Source: a virus
Direction: 5' to 3' (one strand)
Length of the DNA: 24,450 nucleotides
Virus record (IMG/VR): IMGVR_UViG_3300032006_000079
Coordinates: 1 to 24,450 of that record
The position numbers and the translations under genes are program-made. Positions 1 to 7,591 of this stretch are shown piece by piece (within the stretch, counting starts at the first letter, position 1; each line of letters starts with the position of its first letter). Under the pieces are notes generated by a model. That model made no database searches. It had not been told where the DNA came from and saw nothing but the letters and a program-made list of their open reading frames with translations.

Positions 1-79
1 TCTTAGCCGTAGCTTTATCAGCGACTGTTATTCCTCGGAAACTTCCTTTGCTCGCGTACGAGCGGTATTGTGCTGCCAT
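1..79 (-). CDS. Internal virion protein, N-terminal fragment (cut by window edge)
   Basis: Only the first 26 codons are inside the window; the frame starts at the ATG at 79-77 and is still open at position 1. The visible start reads MAAQYRSYASKGSFRG. It follows the gp14-like internal protein with a 45-base gap, which is where T7 carries gene 15. I therefore infer an internal core protein ejected with the DNA, but the fragment alone does not prove this. I also associate this kind of N-terminus with internal proteins of T7-like cyanophages, from memory and unchecked. There is no recognisable ribosome binding site. Confidence 0.55.
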   Translation of the reverse strand, partial: MAAQYRSYASKGSFRGITVADKATAK

Positions 80-124
80 CTATTTAGTAATGGTATTGTT
101 TGTGGGTGGGTGGATTGAATTTAT

Positions 125-1318
125 TTATGAAGTAGTGGTTGTCGGCTTTTGTGGATCAGGTGTACCAAAGTCAATGTTTGATACTGCGTTAGCTACAGAA
201 CTCATGAAGTTACCAAAGCCTATCCAGCCTGCTCCTGCTGATACATTAGGTGCTCCACCAGGTGCTGGTGATTTAGTTTGATGGAAGATCTCTGGGAATA
301 TTGTTTCAGGTGTAGCATATGGTGCTGGTATCGGTGGTAGCTCATTATACTTCGGTGGTGGTGCCATACGTCTGTTATCTGCTGCCATATCTGCTCCATA
401 CCGTTCATGGTCAATCTTAAGAAGTGCAAGCTCATTAGCTCTAAGTGCACTATCCCATGCAGCTGCTGTCTTCCTTTCTCCTAATTCCGCTTCTCTACGT
501 GCATATGTATAAGTATTGAAGTTCTCTCGTTGTTTGATATTAAATGCATGATCAGACTTAGTAGCTAAATCATTTAGAATTGCTTGGTTCTGTCCTGTAG
601 CAGCGGCTACAGCTTGTAAGTTCTTTGCACTTGTTCTACCAGCTTGGCCTAATACTCTGACCTTAGCCTCAGCATCTAAACCTTTTAGCCAGCCTTCTAA
701 ACCTTTAAGTGCAAACTCACCACGCGCATCTATATGCTTATGTGTTATATCTTCTCTGGTAATATCAAAACGATCTCTGGCTTCACCAAAGTCCATCGCG
801 ATATCTTCATACTGGAATTGCAGCTCTTGCCTTGTGTCTAGCATCCAGTTATGCTGTTCCATCCTGGCAAGCTCAGCAGACATTGCATTATAGTCTAACT
901 GCTTACCATACTGCGCTTCAGAGGCATTATATTCTTCTACCTTACTCTTATAATCATAATCCCTGATATATAACGCTCGATTATATTTATCTAGAGCTAT
1001 TGCATCGGTGAGATCCCTTAGCTGCTTCTCATTCATCCTAGCAATATCTAGTTCATATTGCTGATAAGCTTCTCTCCTCTGCTGCTCATCCCACTGCCAT
1101 TCCCATATCTCTTTAGCTGCTTTAGCTCTTGCATCTGCAGCGTCTTGTTCGGCATCGGCTTTTTTATTACCACCAATCCAGCTACTGATACCACCTAGTA
1201 CAGCTGTTCCAGCAGTTATCCATCCAGCGAGATTCATCTGTAAACCAGATTCATTTAACTGTTGTTTCCAGAGCTGATCTGATCCAGGTAGTCCTATTTG
1301 ATTCGTTTCATCATACAT
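125..1318 (-). CDS. gp14-like internal virion protein B
   Basis: 397 residues, twice the length of T7 gp14 (196). Residues about 30-50 form one hydrophobic, glycine-rich segment (LAGWITAGTAVLGG) that could cross a membrane. A long charged helical region follows (about 55-310), rich in Ala, Glu, Gln, Arg and Tyr and probably coiled coil, then a proline- and threonine-rich tail. T7 gp14 forms part of the ejected channel in the outer membrane. This assignment rests on position right after tail tubular protein B and on the one-membrane-segment plus helical layout, not on a sequence motif. It starts 3 bases after the tail tubular B stop, so the two are probably translationally coupled. A second methionine at residue 28, just before the hydrophobic segment, is an alternative start. 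Confidence 0.65.
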   Translation of the reverse strand: MYDETNQIGLPGSDQLWKQQLNESGLQMNLAGWITAGTAVLGGISSWIGGNKKADAEQDAADARAKAAKEIWEWQWDEQQRREAYQQYELDIARMNEKQLRDLTDAIALDKYNRALYIRDYDYKSKVEEYNASEAQYGKQLDYNAMSAELARMEQHNWMLDTRQELQFQYEDIAMDFGEARDRFDITREDITHKHIDARGEFALKGLEGWLKGLDAEAKVRVLGQAGRTSAKNLQAVAAATGQNQAILNDLATKSDHAFNIKQRENFNTYTYARREAELGERKTAAAWDSALRANELALLKIDHERYGADMAADNRRMAPPPKYNELPPIPAPYATPETIFPEIFHQTKSPAPGGAPNVSAGAGWIGFGNFMSSVANAVSNIDFGTPDPQKPTTTTS

Positions 1319-1321
1319 ATA

Positions 1322-4300
1322 TTAAGTCCTCTGGTAATAACGTGGTGAATATTGCCCTTCCCACATCATTGAGTTAAGTGAAGCAGGGAATGGTGAGTTG
1401 CTGAAAACTCTTAAGTTGAAATTATCAGTACGTTGATGTATCGGTATAGTAAACATACTTTCCTCTACTAGTGGTACATCATCCGCTAAGTATTGGTTGG
1501 CATCTTGTACTGGTTGTACATCGTACCAAGTGTCTGTAGTTATTTCAATCTTCTGAGCAGGTGTCGTAACATTAGCTACTGAAGAAGCTGCTGTTGGAGC
1601 AGTATTGAATGTAACTGTATCTGAGTTATCAATAGTAATACCATTCTCTACAGTTCTTGCTATTGAGTAAGCTGTAGAAGGCTGTAGAGCACCATCTAAA
1701 GTAACTCTAATACCATTCTCTTCTTTAAGTAGGAATGGCACCTTGAAGGATGTTGTAGTACCGTCTCCTGTAAACTCAGCTAACGGTCCTCGATACCCTT
1801 TACTCTTTAATTTGAAAGCTATGCCACTAGATGATCCTACTGCAAACTTCATCCGTGCGATAGTTAAGTTAGCTGAGTAATCAACTGCTTCATTCTTCTT
1901 GATGTAATAGGTTTTAGGTAACTCTACATCAAAATTATACTGATAACCTACGTAAACATCTGAAGCTGAGTTAGCAAAGTTTAACTTAGGTATTGAAAAA
2001 TATGTTTCATTAGCATCATCTTGTAGTCTTTCAGGATTAACTGTAAAACCTGATTCAGTGACACCAGAACCTTTGATAAGAATAACAGGGTTGAGTTCTG
2101 TTAGATCAGGGTAAGGTAAATAGCATCTAGATTCATCTTTAGTTTCAATGGTTGCTGTAGCTTTAGCTCGTTCACCCATACATTCCCAATCTATAGCACC
2201 GTCTGAGACAACAGTACCGACTGTTACATGTGTTGGAGGTGTTGCACCAGATGTTACAGGAGTACCTGCTGTACCTGTTTGAGATTGATAAACATGGTCA
2301 CCATTAAATACCTGAGCTTGTACTTCATATGGAGTTGCAGTTAACCACTGTTCACCAATAGTTACTGCAGGGACTGTTCTATAACCATTACCTATATTTG
2401 TAAAGGTTACTCCTGTTACGCTTGTACCGTTCCAGACAGCCGTAGCTGTAGCTGTTACTCCATCGAGATCACTCGGTGCTTCAATTGTTACTGTAGGAGG
2501 TACTGTATAACCACTATTATTGTTATTGTCTATCGTAATAGACTTTACTTCTCTACATTTAACTGAACTAGCAGGGTTAAACATATCCATATGTGGATTA
2601 ACTTGTAAGCCATCATTGGTAACTACAATATCTTCTGCTGTAGACTTACTAATACTAGCTTTCAGTAGCAGTGTATTACTACCACTTAGTACAACTACCC
2701 ACATAGTATCGTTATCAACTGTGCAGTATTGTATTTTTCCTGGTAGTTTCCACTCAAACCAAGACTGCATCAGCTGCTCTTCACCTACATTATAAACTCT
2801 ATATAGATAAAGCCTATCTGAATCTCTACTAAAAAGACCAGTAAGTGAGTTTTGTGGACTAGAGAATAGACTGTCTATTGTTTCTGGTATCCACTGAGAT
2901 ACTGCTCTACTGATATCTTGAATAATTGGACTCTCTTCATACCCTCGTGTCTGCATACCGAATACACGTGAGTAACTAGGAGTCTTACTGACAAAGTTGA
3001 TATTAGTTCCAACATCTACAGGGTCTATATTTGTATCCATCTCATAGTTAGAGATAGAACGAATGATTGCAGTGCCAGGTGTTAAAGGTCCATCAGATCC
3101 AGCAAACATCATGAACTGTTGATTCTTACTAAAGAGGATTAAACCCTGAGCAGTAGGTACTACTCCATGCAATACAGCTGGTCTAATACTTGAACAACTG
3201 AGATCAATAGGATCTGCAGATAGGCTAGTTAAAGCTGAAGTATAGTAAAAGTTATACCAATCCTGTGCTTGACTAAGGGATACATTATCTTTAGTTAGAA
3301 AACCTAACCTTGTATTATATAGGAAACATTGCTGAATAGTTGTAGGGTTATTGACATCAACAAATGAAGGATGTGAGTTTGTTGTATCATCTCCTACTAA
3401 TCTATCTTTCCAATCAATACCTTGGTAATCAAATACATCTGGTTCTGGGTTGTAAAGCTCGTGAGGCATAGTAACATTTAGAAGTCCAGTAGATACGTTA
3501 GGATCAACTGTCTCCTCCCAGTGACCTGGGCCATGTCCACTACCTGCTTCTGCTATAAATTTAGCCCAATAAGCAGTGCCTGATTCTGCTGTATTAATGA
3601 CTTTAATTAATCTATCATGAGCACATTGGTTAGGTAGATCAGTGATTACATTAACTTGCTCTTGGAATGATCCCATGTTCTGACCACCAGCATCATCAAC
3701 TGTATCGAGAGTGAATGGGGAAGTACATTCTAATTCAATGGAAGATGGTAGAGCTGTTACAGTTAAACCGCTGATATTAAGAGCATTGATATTAGTTACT
3801 AGCTGAGCCATAATATCATCCGCATTCAGAACCTCAGTGGCAGTATGTGGATCTTCCATTAAGGTGATAAGGTCTGACGTTGTATTACCATTTATGGTTA
3901 CATTATACTTAGAACCATATCTAACATGTTTTAACCGTACTGTACCTTTCTTATTACCAACATATGTGGGTGCTGTTTCAACAGTGATAGGTGTCGTCTT
4001 ATTAGTAATAAGTGTAGTGTCCTGTACAGTCAGTACGTCGTAGTTGTGCTGAGGATTATCTGCTGCACCACCTGATGGCTGTAAGTAATGAGTAGCTAAG
4101 TTTGATAAAGTAAACTCTACATCTACTGCAGTACCAGCGTCTGCTGCTGTAACTTTTAAGGTATCATTAACAGCATAACTTGTACCAGGTTCGCTTGTAT
4201 ATATCTCAGTTACTACACCACCTTGAGCGATAAGGTTTACCTTCATTCCAGTGCCACTACCTACTTGACCTGTGCCAGCAGTTGTAGCTACATTTCTCAT

Positions 4301-4657
4301 TGTAGTAGCTCCACTACCACCATCTACATTTACTGTAAAACTGAAACTGTGGTCATGTATTGTACATTCAACACCTGAAGTAGCATTCCATATTTTTATA
4401 TTACCTGGAGAGCCTTTACTAATACGACCAATATACTGCTCGTCGCCATCCCTGTGAATGTAGAACCACTTAGCATTTTCTAAGGATGTAGTGGCTAATG
4501 TTTGAATAAACTTACTACCAGGCCTCTTAATCAATCCTAATGTAGGATCAGGGTAAGCATTTAAACATTCTCTTACTTGACCTGGTTTCTTTTTACTGTC
4601 TATCTGTTTTGAAACGCCACCTAAGTAAGTAGGTATTGTTTGTGTTACTGCTGCCAT
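1322..4657 (-). CDS. Tail tubular protein B (gp12-like tail nozzle)
   Basis: 1111 residues, against 794 in T7 gp12, which forms the tail nozzle. The start, with IPTYLGGVSKQ and RPGSKF near residues 8-50, is typical of the family, whose N-terminus describes a closed list of polypeptide segments binding the gp11 ring. The extra length comes mainly from two beta-rich, Gly/Thr-rich inserts. One is near residues 108-190, with a GTSYAVNDTLKV unit. The other is near 700-845, with repeated SGYTVPPTVTI and NGYRTVPAVTI units followed by a THVTVGTVVSDGAIDWECMG element. Such units are common in phage tail and fibre proteins and may bind glycans. The start codon overlaps the stop of tail tubular protein A as TAATG. 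Confidence 0.88.
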   Translation of the reverse strand: MAAVTQTIPTYLGGVSKQIDSKKKPGQVRECLNAYPDPTLGLIKRPGSKFIQTLATTSLENAKWFYIHRDGDEQYIGRISKGSPGNIKIWNATSGVECTIHDHSFSFTVNVDGGSGATTMRNVATTAGTGQVGSGTGMKVNLIAQGGVVTEIYTSEPGTSYAVNDTLKVTAADAGTAVDVEFTLSNLATHYLQPSGGAADNPQHNYDVLTVQDTTLITNKTTPITVETAPTYVGNKKGTVRLKHVRYGSKYNVTINGNTTSDLITLMEDPHTATEVLNADDIMAQLVTNINALNISGLTVTALPSSIELECTSPFTLDTVDDAGGQNMGSFQEQVNVITDLPNQCAHDRLIKVINTAESGTAYWAKFIAEAGSGHGPGHWEETVDPNVSTGLLNVTMPHELYNPEPDVFDYQGIDWKDRLVGDDTTNSHPSFVDVNNPTTIQQCFLYNTRLGFLTKDNVSLSQAQDWYNFYYTSALTSLSADPIDLSCSSIRPAVLHGVVPTAQGLILFSKNQQFMMFAGSDGPLTPGTAIIRSISNYEMDTNIDPVDVGTNINFVSKTPSYSRVFGMQTRGYEESPIIQDISRAVSQWIPETIDSLFSSPQNSLTGLFSRDSDRLYLYRVYNVGEEQLMQSWFEWKLPGKIQYCTVDNDTMWVVVLSGSNTLLLKASISKSTAEDIVVTNDGLQVNPHMDMFNPASSVKCREVKSITIDNNNNSGYTVPPTVTIEAPSDLDGVTATATAVWNGTSVTGVTFTNIGNGYRTVPAVTIGEQWLTATPYEVQAQVFNGDHVYQSQTGTAGTPVTSGATPPTHVTVGTVVSDGAIDWECMGERAKATATIETKDESRCYLPYPDLTELNPVILIKGSGVTESGFTVNPERLQDDANETYFSIPKLNFANSASDVYVGYQYNFDVELPKTYYIKKNEAVDYSANLTIARMKFAVGSSSGIAFKLKSKGYRGPLAEFTGDGTTTSFKVPFLLKEENGIRVTLDGALQPSTAYSIARTVENGITIDNSDTVTFNTAPTAASSVANVTTPAQKIEITTDTWYDVQPVQDANQYLADDVPLVEESMFTIPIHQRTDNFNLRVFSNSPFPASLNSMMWEGQYSPRYYQRT

Positions 4658-5301
4658 TATCTATAAAGTGCGTGATAAGGTTGATAGCTGTTATAATAAT
4701 TCTGTCCTTTAGGATGTCCGAAGAATGTATAATCGCCCTGATTGGTTTCATATTCAAGAGCGTTGGCTCTTGACATCATCTCCTTCTGCTGTAATATTTG
4801 GTATATATTTGTATCTCCCACAATCCTGCTAGATACGACTGCAGCAGCTTTAGCGACTATATAATCTTGAATTGGGATAGGTAAATCAACCCAGTCAAAG
4901 TAGTATACAATGTCTAATAAAATCTCCTGCTCTGCTGTGGCAGTTAGCTCAAATGTATGATTATATTTATCATATAATTTAGATTGTGACTCTCCTGGTT
5001 TCTTCCTTCTAACTACATTTCTAGTAGAATTACTACTATTATGAGTTAAGTCAACTTGTAGATAATTATTTGGTATTGTAAATTCTTTGTTTGCATCTGT
5101 TTGTTTTGTTACACCAGACTCTGTGTTAAAAGTCCAGCCTTCTGCCTGTACTTCTCTCGACACTGTAAGTAGTGTGTTATATACGATCGCAACGTCCGGG
5201 TTGGTCTGATCGAGAGTGGTGACAGGAGCCTGACCAACTGACGCCAGGATCTCATTGATAGCAGGTAGTTCTTCTGTAGCGTTAGTGGTAGGAAAAGGCA
5301 T
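4657..5301 (-). CDS. Tail tubular protein A (gp11-like adaptor)
   Basis: 214 residues, close to T7 gp11 (196). The N-terminal helix pattern ELPAINEILASVGQAPV is the classic gp11-family opening, and the C-terminal half (YYFDWVDLPIPIQDYIVAKAA) also fits. The protein makes the ring joining the portal to the nozzle and attaches last after DNA packaging. It is the first gene after the strong terminator at 5313-5340 and ends in a TAATG overlap with tail tubular B. Translation of the tail genes must therefore depend on readthrough or on promoters that I could not identify in the 60-base leader. Confidence 0.9.
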   Translation of the reverse strand: MPFPTTNATEELPAINEILASVGQAPVTTLDQTNPDVAIVYNTLLTVSREVQAEGWTFNTESGVTKQTDANKEFTIPNNYLQVDLTHNSSNSTRNVVRRKKPGESQSKLYDKYNHTFELTATAEQEILLDIVYYFDWVDLPIPIQDYIVAKAAAVVSSRIVGDTNIYQILQQKEMMSRANALEYETNQGDYTFFGHPKGQNYYNSYQPYHALYR

Positions 5302-5312
5302 AATGCATAAAT

Positions 5313-5340
5313 AAAAAAAAAGGGAACCCGAAGGTTCCCC
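5313..5340 (-). terminator. Rho-independent terminator after the capsid gene (T-phi analogue)
   Basis: Read on the minus strand, a seven-pair stem GGGAACC / GGTTCCC closes a TTCG tetraloop and is followed by nine consecutive T. It lies 20 bases past the capsid stop codon and before tail tubular protein A. T7 has its T-phi terminator at exactly this point, between genes 10 and 11. It probably raises capsid mRNA relative to tail mRNA. Confidence 0.92.
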
Positions 5341-5360
5341 GTGTATAATGTAATTGCTAA

Positions 5361-6551
5361 TTAAGAAATGTTAGCAGGATATGTAGAACCGAATGCAGAG
5401 GGTGCTGTACCAGTACCGGCAAACAATTCAACACAAGCAGCAGGATTCAGGAAGTCTGCACCCATAGCCAAACGGCCAAGGATTACATCACCCTGATAAA
5501 CTACTGAGATATCTCCACTAGTTACTTGAACCTGTGGTCCAATTGCTTCAACACAACCAGCAGCTTCTTTCTGGAAGATCAAGCCGCAGGAGTTAGCGAA
5601 GTCAGAAGCTTGTCCATAGTTACCATTGATACCGTCAACTGAGTTACGAGCATCTTCGATATCTTCATCTACGAAAGAGCCAGTGTTACCTGGGTTTGCA
5701 GTGGCAGGATCTGTAGCAGCTGTTGGGTTAGAGGCAGGTGCATACTTAGTACCATACTTACTGAAGAATGGTACATTCATTGACTTGTAGATCTTAATGC
5801 CTGCAATTTCAATGATACCGTTTCCACCTTGCAGTGCGGTTCCTTGTACGTCACGGTTAATTAGACCGTTCTGACCTACATCTTGGATTAGTGCATAATA
5901 TTGACGTGGGTTAAGTACGGCAACACGTCCTTCTTCTGATACTCCCTTCTCGTCAAGTGCAGCAGCTGCATCATAGAATGCAGTTACTAGGTTGCCAGGA
6001 ACGAGAGCATCATCAGCATCATTACCTGCAGTACCAACTTGGATCTGTGTTCCACCTGGCTCTTCAAATGTTTTAGGTGTACCAGCTTTACCGACAGCGC
6101 TAGGTACTCGTGCGCCTTTAGCGATAGCACGGAAGATTAAGCGGTCATACTTCTGAGCTAGTGCATACCCGATCTTGCGGGAGATTTCCCCACGAAGATC
6201 ATAGTGCGCTAGTGTCTCATCGAGATCGTATACGAACGCGCTGGAAATTAAGAGATCATCAATTGTGATCGTCTTCTCAGCTACCGGAGGAGCACCGTCA
6301 TCGTTACCAAGAATGGATTGTCCTGGTACATGGTACTCAGCCGTGGTGCGGCCAGTGTAGATGAACTGCAAAGACTTGCCGTTCTTAAGTGTACGCTTCG
6401 TGACTAGATCACGAGCGATGGCATTCCGCTGGAAGCCTTTGAACATCTCGCCTGAAAACAGCTTGAGATATAGAGCCCTAGAATCATTAGCAGAGTTTAG
6501 TTGACCCGGCCTGGTTAGGTCGGCGGGCATGTCATTATTTTGATGTGCCAT
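5361..6551 (-). CDS. Major capsid protein (gp10-like)
   Basis: 396 residues; T7 gp10A has 345. The N-terminal region has the T7-family order: a LYLKLFSGEMFKGFQ segment near residues 27-42, then FIYTGRTTAEYHVPGQ, then TITIDDLLISSAFVYDLDE. This matches the N-arm, E-loop and start of the HK97-fold P domain. It forms the icosahedral shell around the scaffold. The gene is flanked by a candidate phage promoter (6607-6645) and a strong terminator (5313-5340), so it can be made as a short abundant mRNA. Base composition is more GC-rich than in the tail genes, consistent with high expression. A methionine at residue 8 is a possible alternative start. Confidence 0.93.
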   Translation of the reverse strand: MAHQNNDMPADLTRPGQLNSANDSRALYLKLFSGEMFKGFQRNAIARDLVTKRTLKNGKSLQFIYTGRTTAEYHVPGQSILGNDDGAPPVAEKTITIDDLLISSAFVYDLDETLAHYDLRGEISRKIGYALAQKYDRLIFRAIAKGARVPSAVGKAGTPKTFEEPGGTQIQVGTAGNDADDALVPGNLVTAFYDAAAALDEKGVSEEGRVAVLNPRQYYALIQDVGQNGLINRDVQGTALQGGNGIIEIAGIKIYKSMNVPFFSKYGTKYAPASNPTAATDPATANPGNTGSFVDEDIEDARNSVDGINGNYGQASDFANSCGLIFQKEAAGCVEAIGPQVQVTSGDISVVYQGDVILGRLAMGADFLNPAACVELFAGTGTAPSAFGSTYPANIS

Positions 6552-6709
6552 TTTAATTGAATAAATGTATTAGTTACTTTCTTACGCGTAATGTTTTGAT
6601 CAATTTGTTTGTGGTCTTTCCCACCGTCTAGACGGCTAAGGGTATCCTCGTAAGGGCCAAAGCCAATGAAGGAGAGGTCCGACTCTGAGGTGCCTCTCCT
6701 CCTACTCAT
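6515..6709 (-). CDS. Small hypothetical protein overlapping the capsid start
   Basis: 64 codons, starting MSRRRGTSESDLSF. The ATG overlaps the previous gene's stop as ATGA, which favours coupled translation, and its 3' end runs 37 bases into the capsid gene in another frame. I recognise no family. The same DNA contains an eight-pair inverted repeat (6670-6700), a perfect 12-base palindrome (6624-6635) and a candidate capsid promoter, so much of it may be leader rather than coding sequence. It could be a real peptide, or a frame that is open by chance. Confidence 0.4.
   Translation of the reverse strand: MSRRRGTSESDLSFIGFGPYEDTLSRLDGGKDHKQIDQNITRKKVTNTFIQLKWHIKIMTCPPT
6607..6645 (-). promoter_or_regulatory. 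Candidate phage RNA polymerase promoter for the capsid gene
   Basis: On the minus strand the sequence GGGAAAGACCACAAAC (6622-6607) closely resembles the transcribed start of T7 class III promoters (GGGAGACCACAAC). It lies about 70 bases before the capsid ATG, where T7 has phi10. Just upstream is the palindrome CCGTCTAGACGG (6635-6624). The upstream half does not match the T7 promoter consensus, as expected for a diverged polymerase. The similarity is seen directly; promoter function is inferred. Confidence 0.4.
6670..6700 (-). repeat. Inverted repeat (hairpin) in the capsid leader
   Basis: AGGAGAGG and CCTCTCCT form a perfect eight-pair stem around a 15-base loop. There is no T-run after it, so it is unlikely to be a terminator. 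It could be an RNA processing site or could stabilise capsid mRNA, but it also lies inside a possible small gene. Confidence 0.5.
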
Positions 6710-6837
6710 GATAGTACTTCTACTTCGTCAGGAGTTTTATCACTAGAAGATTGCTCTTCTTTATCTTCCTTCTTTTCTTCAGTTGAAGGAGTGAACCAGG
6801 TGATACTGGCTTTTGCTTTAGTACTTTGATGTGACAT
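6706..6837 (-). CDS. Small acidic protein, 43 residues
   Basis: Starts MSHQSTKAKASITWFTP and continues into a Lys/Glu/Asp/Ser-rich, probably disordered tail ending in VEVLS. It begins two bases after the stop of the preceding 26-residue membrane peptide and ends in an ATGA overlap with the next frame, so it sits in a tightly packed chain. I do not recognise a family with certainty. The ordered, hydrophobic SITWFTP patch followed by a charged tail could bind a partner protein. It is too short for standard gene callers. Confidence 0.55.
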   Translation of the reverse strand: MSHQSTKAKASITWFTPSTEEKKEDKEEQSSSDKTPDEVEVLS

Positions 6838-6839
6838 AA

Positions 6840-6920
6840 TTACTTTCGTTTAGTGGACCAAGTCATTTCCATACCAAACCCTAACAGTAGGGCTAAGCAT
6901 ATCATGTACAGAAGGTCCAT
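6840..6920 (-). CDS. 26-residue membrane peptide
   Basis: The ATG follows the stop codon of the secreted beta-barrel-like protein with no gap (TAGATG). Residues 3-19 are almost wholly hydrophobic (LLYMICLALLLGFGMEM) and the C-terminus is basic (STKRK), so I predict a single-pass inner-membrane peptide with a cytoplasmic tail. Function is unknown; lysis or membrane modification are possible. Support comes from the exact spacing to both neighbours and the clean hydrophobic pattern. Confidence 0.5.
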   Translation of the reverse strand: MDLLYMICLALLLGFGMEMTWSTKRK

Positions 6921-7280
6921 CTAGAAGGCCCACTTAAGACCAGCTTTGGTTCCGTAGTTGTTCTCATCAGCGTCAGTTGTAAGAAAACTGATTTCTCCAT
7001 AAACGGACACAGCTTCAGTGGCCTGAAAGGAACCTCCGGCCTTACCAGAAAACTCGGTATCGGCATCCCCTCCATCGGGTGAGACGATGGCTGGGCCTGC
7101 TTGAAGATAGTAGCCGAGACGGTCTACATTGCCTTCATAACCAATATGAAGGTCTGTGACGGATCCACCGTAGTCTGAGCCTACCCAGCCGCTGTTGATT
7201 TCCGTGTTAACATATGGGCCAGCCATTGCAGGTGTCGCAGAGAGAGCGGACAGTGTGGCAAGTGCAATAAATGATTTCAT
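6921..7280 (-). CDS. Secreted outer-membrane beta-barrel-like protein
   Basis: 119 residues from the ATG at 7280. Residues 1-20 (MKSFIALATLSALSATPAMA) are a textbook Sec signal peptide with an AMA cleavage site, leaving a mature protein that starts GPYVNTEINSGW. The mature part alternates polar and aromatic residues in short strands separated by Gly/Asp turns (LHIGYEGNVDRLGYYLQAGP, then VSVYGEISFLTT). It ends in GLKWAF, with a terminal Phe as used by outer-membrane barrel assembly. At about 99 mature residues it could form only a small barrel or an oligomer. I recall similar GPYVN-type proteins in marine cyanophages, unchecked. It may alter the host surface, for example in superinfection exclusion, or be a virion component. 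In-frame non-ATG starts extend to 7334, but the signal peptide fixes the start. Confidence 0.75.
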   Translation of the reverse strand: MKSFIALATLSALSATPAMAGPYVNTEINSGWVGSDYGGSVTDLHIGYEGNVDRLGYYLQAGPAIVSPDGGDADTEFSGKAGGSFQATEAVSVYGEISFLTTDADENNYGTKAGLKWAF

Positions 7281-7305
7281 TTTAGTTTGTTTGTATTGTT
7301 GTACG

Positions 7306-7356
7306 CTACTTTGTCTTCGTGTACTTGATGCCACGATAGCAATAAGTGACAGTCAT
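7306..7356 (-). CDS. 16-residue peptide with cyanobacterial DUF4278-like motif
   Basis: Encodes MTVTYCYRGIKYTKTK. A strong ribosome binding site (TAGGAGAACC) sits six bases before the ATG, one of the best in the window, which argues that this tiny frame is translated. The YRG.KY core resembles the N-terminal strand pair of DUF4278 proteins, which are common in cyanobacteria and their phages (from memory, not checked). Its function is unknown. Confidence 0.5.
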   Translation of the reverse strand: MTVTYCYRGIKYTKTK

Positions 7357-7397
7357 AAGGTTCTCCTATGATGTGAGCCCCGTTCCCTGCTCACAAG

Positions 7398-7532
7398 TCA
7401 TGCGTCAGAGCATAGCTCCGATGAACGGACGCTATCGTAGTAGTCATGTTTGTTGACATGTAGGCCTTGGATAAATACAGCTACGAGTAGCAACATAATT
7501 GTAATTATCCAAGGCTCTGTGAATCGTTTCAC
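7398..7532 (-). CDS. 44-residue single-pass membrane protein, GTG start
   Basis: The GTG start overlaps the stop of the 18-residue peptide (GTGA), so translation is probably coupled. Residues 8-24 (WIITIMLLLVAVFIQGL) form one membrane helix. The short N-terminus is basic (KRF) and the C-terminal 20 residues are polar with one Cys, giving an N-in, C-out orientation. The layout would suit a small holin accessory, an inner-membrane spanin-like protein or a host-membrane modifier. No motif decides between them, and I see no known lysis gene nearby. Confidence 0.5.
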   Translation of the reverse strand: MKRFTEPWIITIMLLLVAVFIQGLHVNKHDYYDSVRSSELCSDA

Positions 7533-7585
7533 TTCTTAGGGGGTCTCCCCTTTTTAGTTCCGTAAGTTCCCTTTCCTTTGGGCAT
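7529..7585 (-). CDS. 18-residue basic peptide MPKGKGTYG...
   Basis: Encodes MPKGKGTYGTKKGRPPKK, strongly basic with a KGRPPKK end resembling an AT-hook core (GRP). I recall near-identical tiny peptides in marine cyanophage genomes, but this needs a search. It starts 7 bases after the 42-residue membrane peptide and ends in a GTGA overlap with the next. It may bind DNA or RNA. The GRPPKK codons also create a GGGG-AGA-CCCC inverted repeat, so a nucleic-acid role for the site is possible. Confidence 0.5.
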   Translation of the reverse strand: MPKGKGTYGTKKGRPPKK

Positions 7586-7591
7586 AAATTT

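Noticed and set aside
48-281. Plus-strand frame near the left edge
   Set aside because: Opposes two supported minus-strand virion genes and has no start signal.
6582-6591. 10-base palindrome TTACGCGTAA in the capsid leader
   Set aside because: Short enough to arise by chance and not repeated in the other leaders I checked.
7367-7402. 11-codon frame MTCEQGTGLTS
   Set aside because: Too short to judge, no ribosome binding site, and it is probably only the spacer before the YRG peptide.
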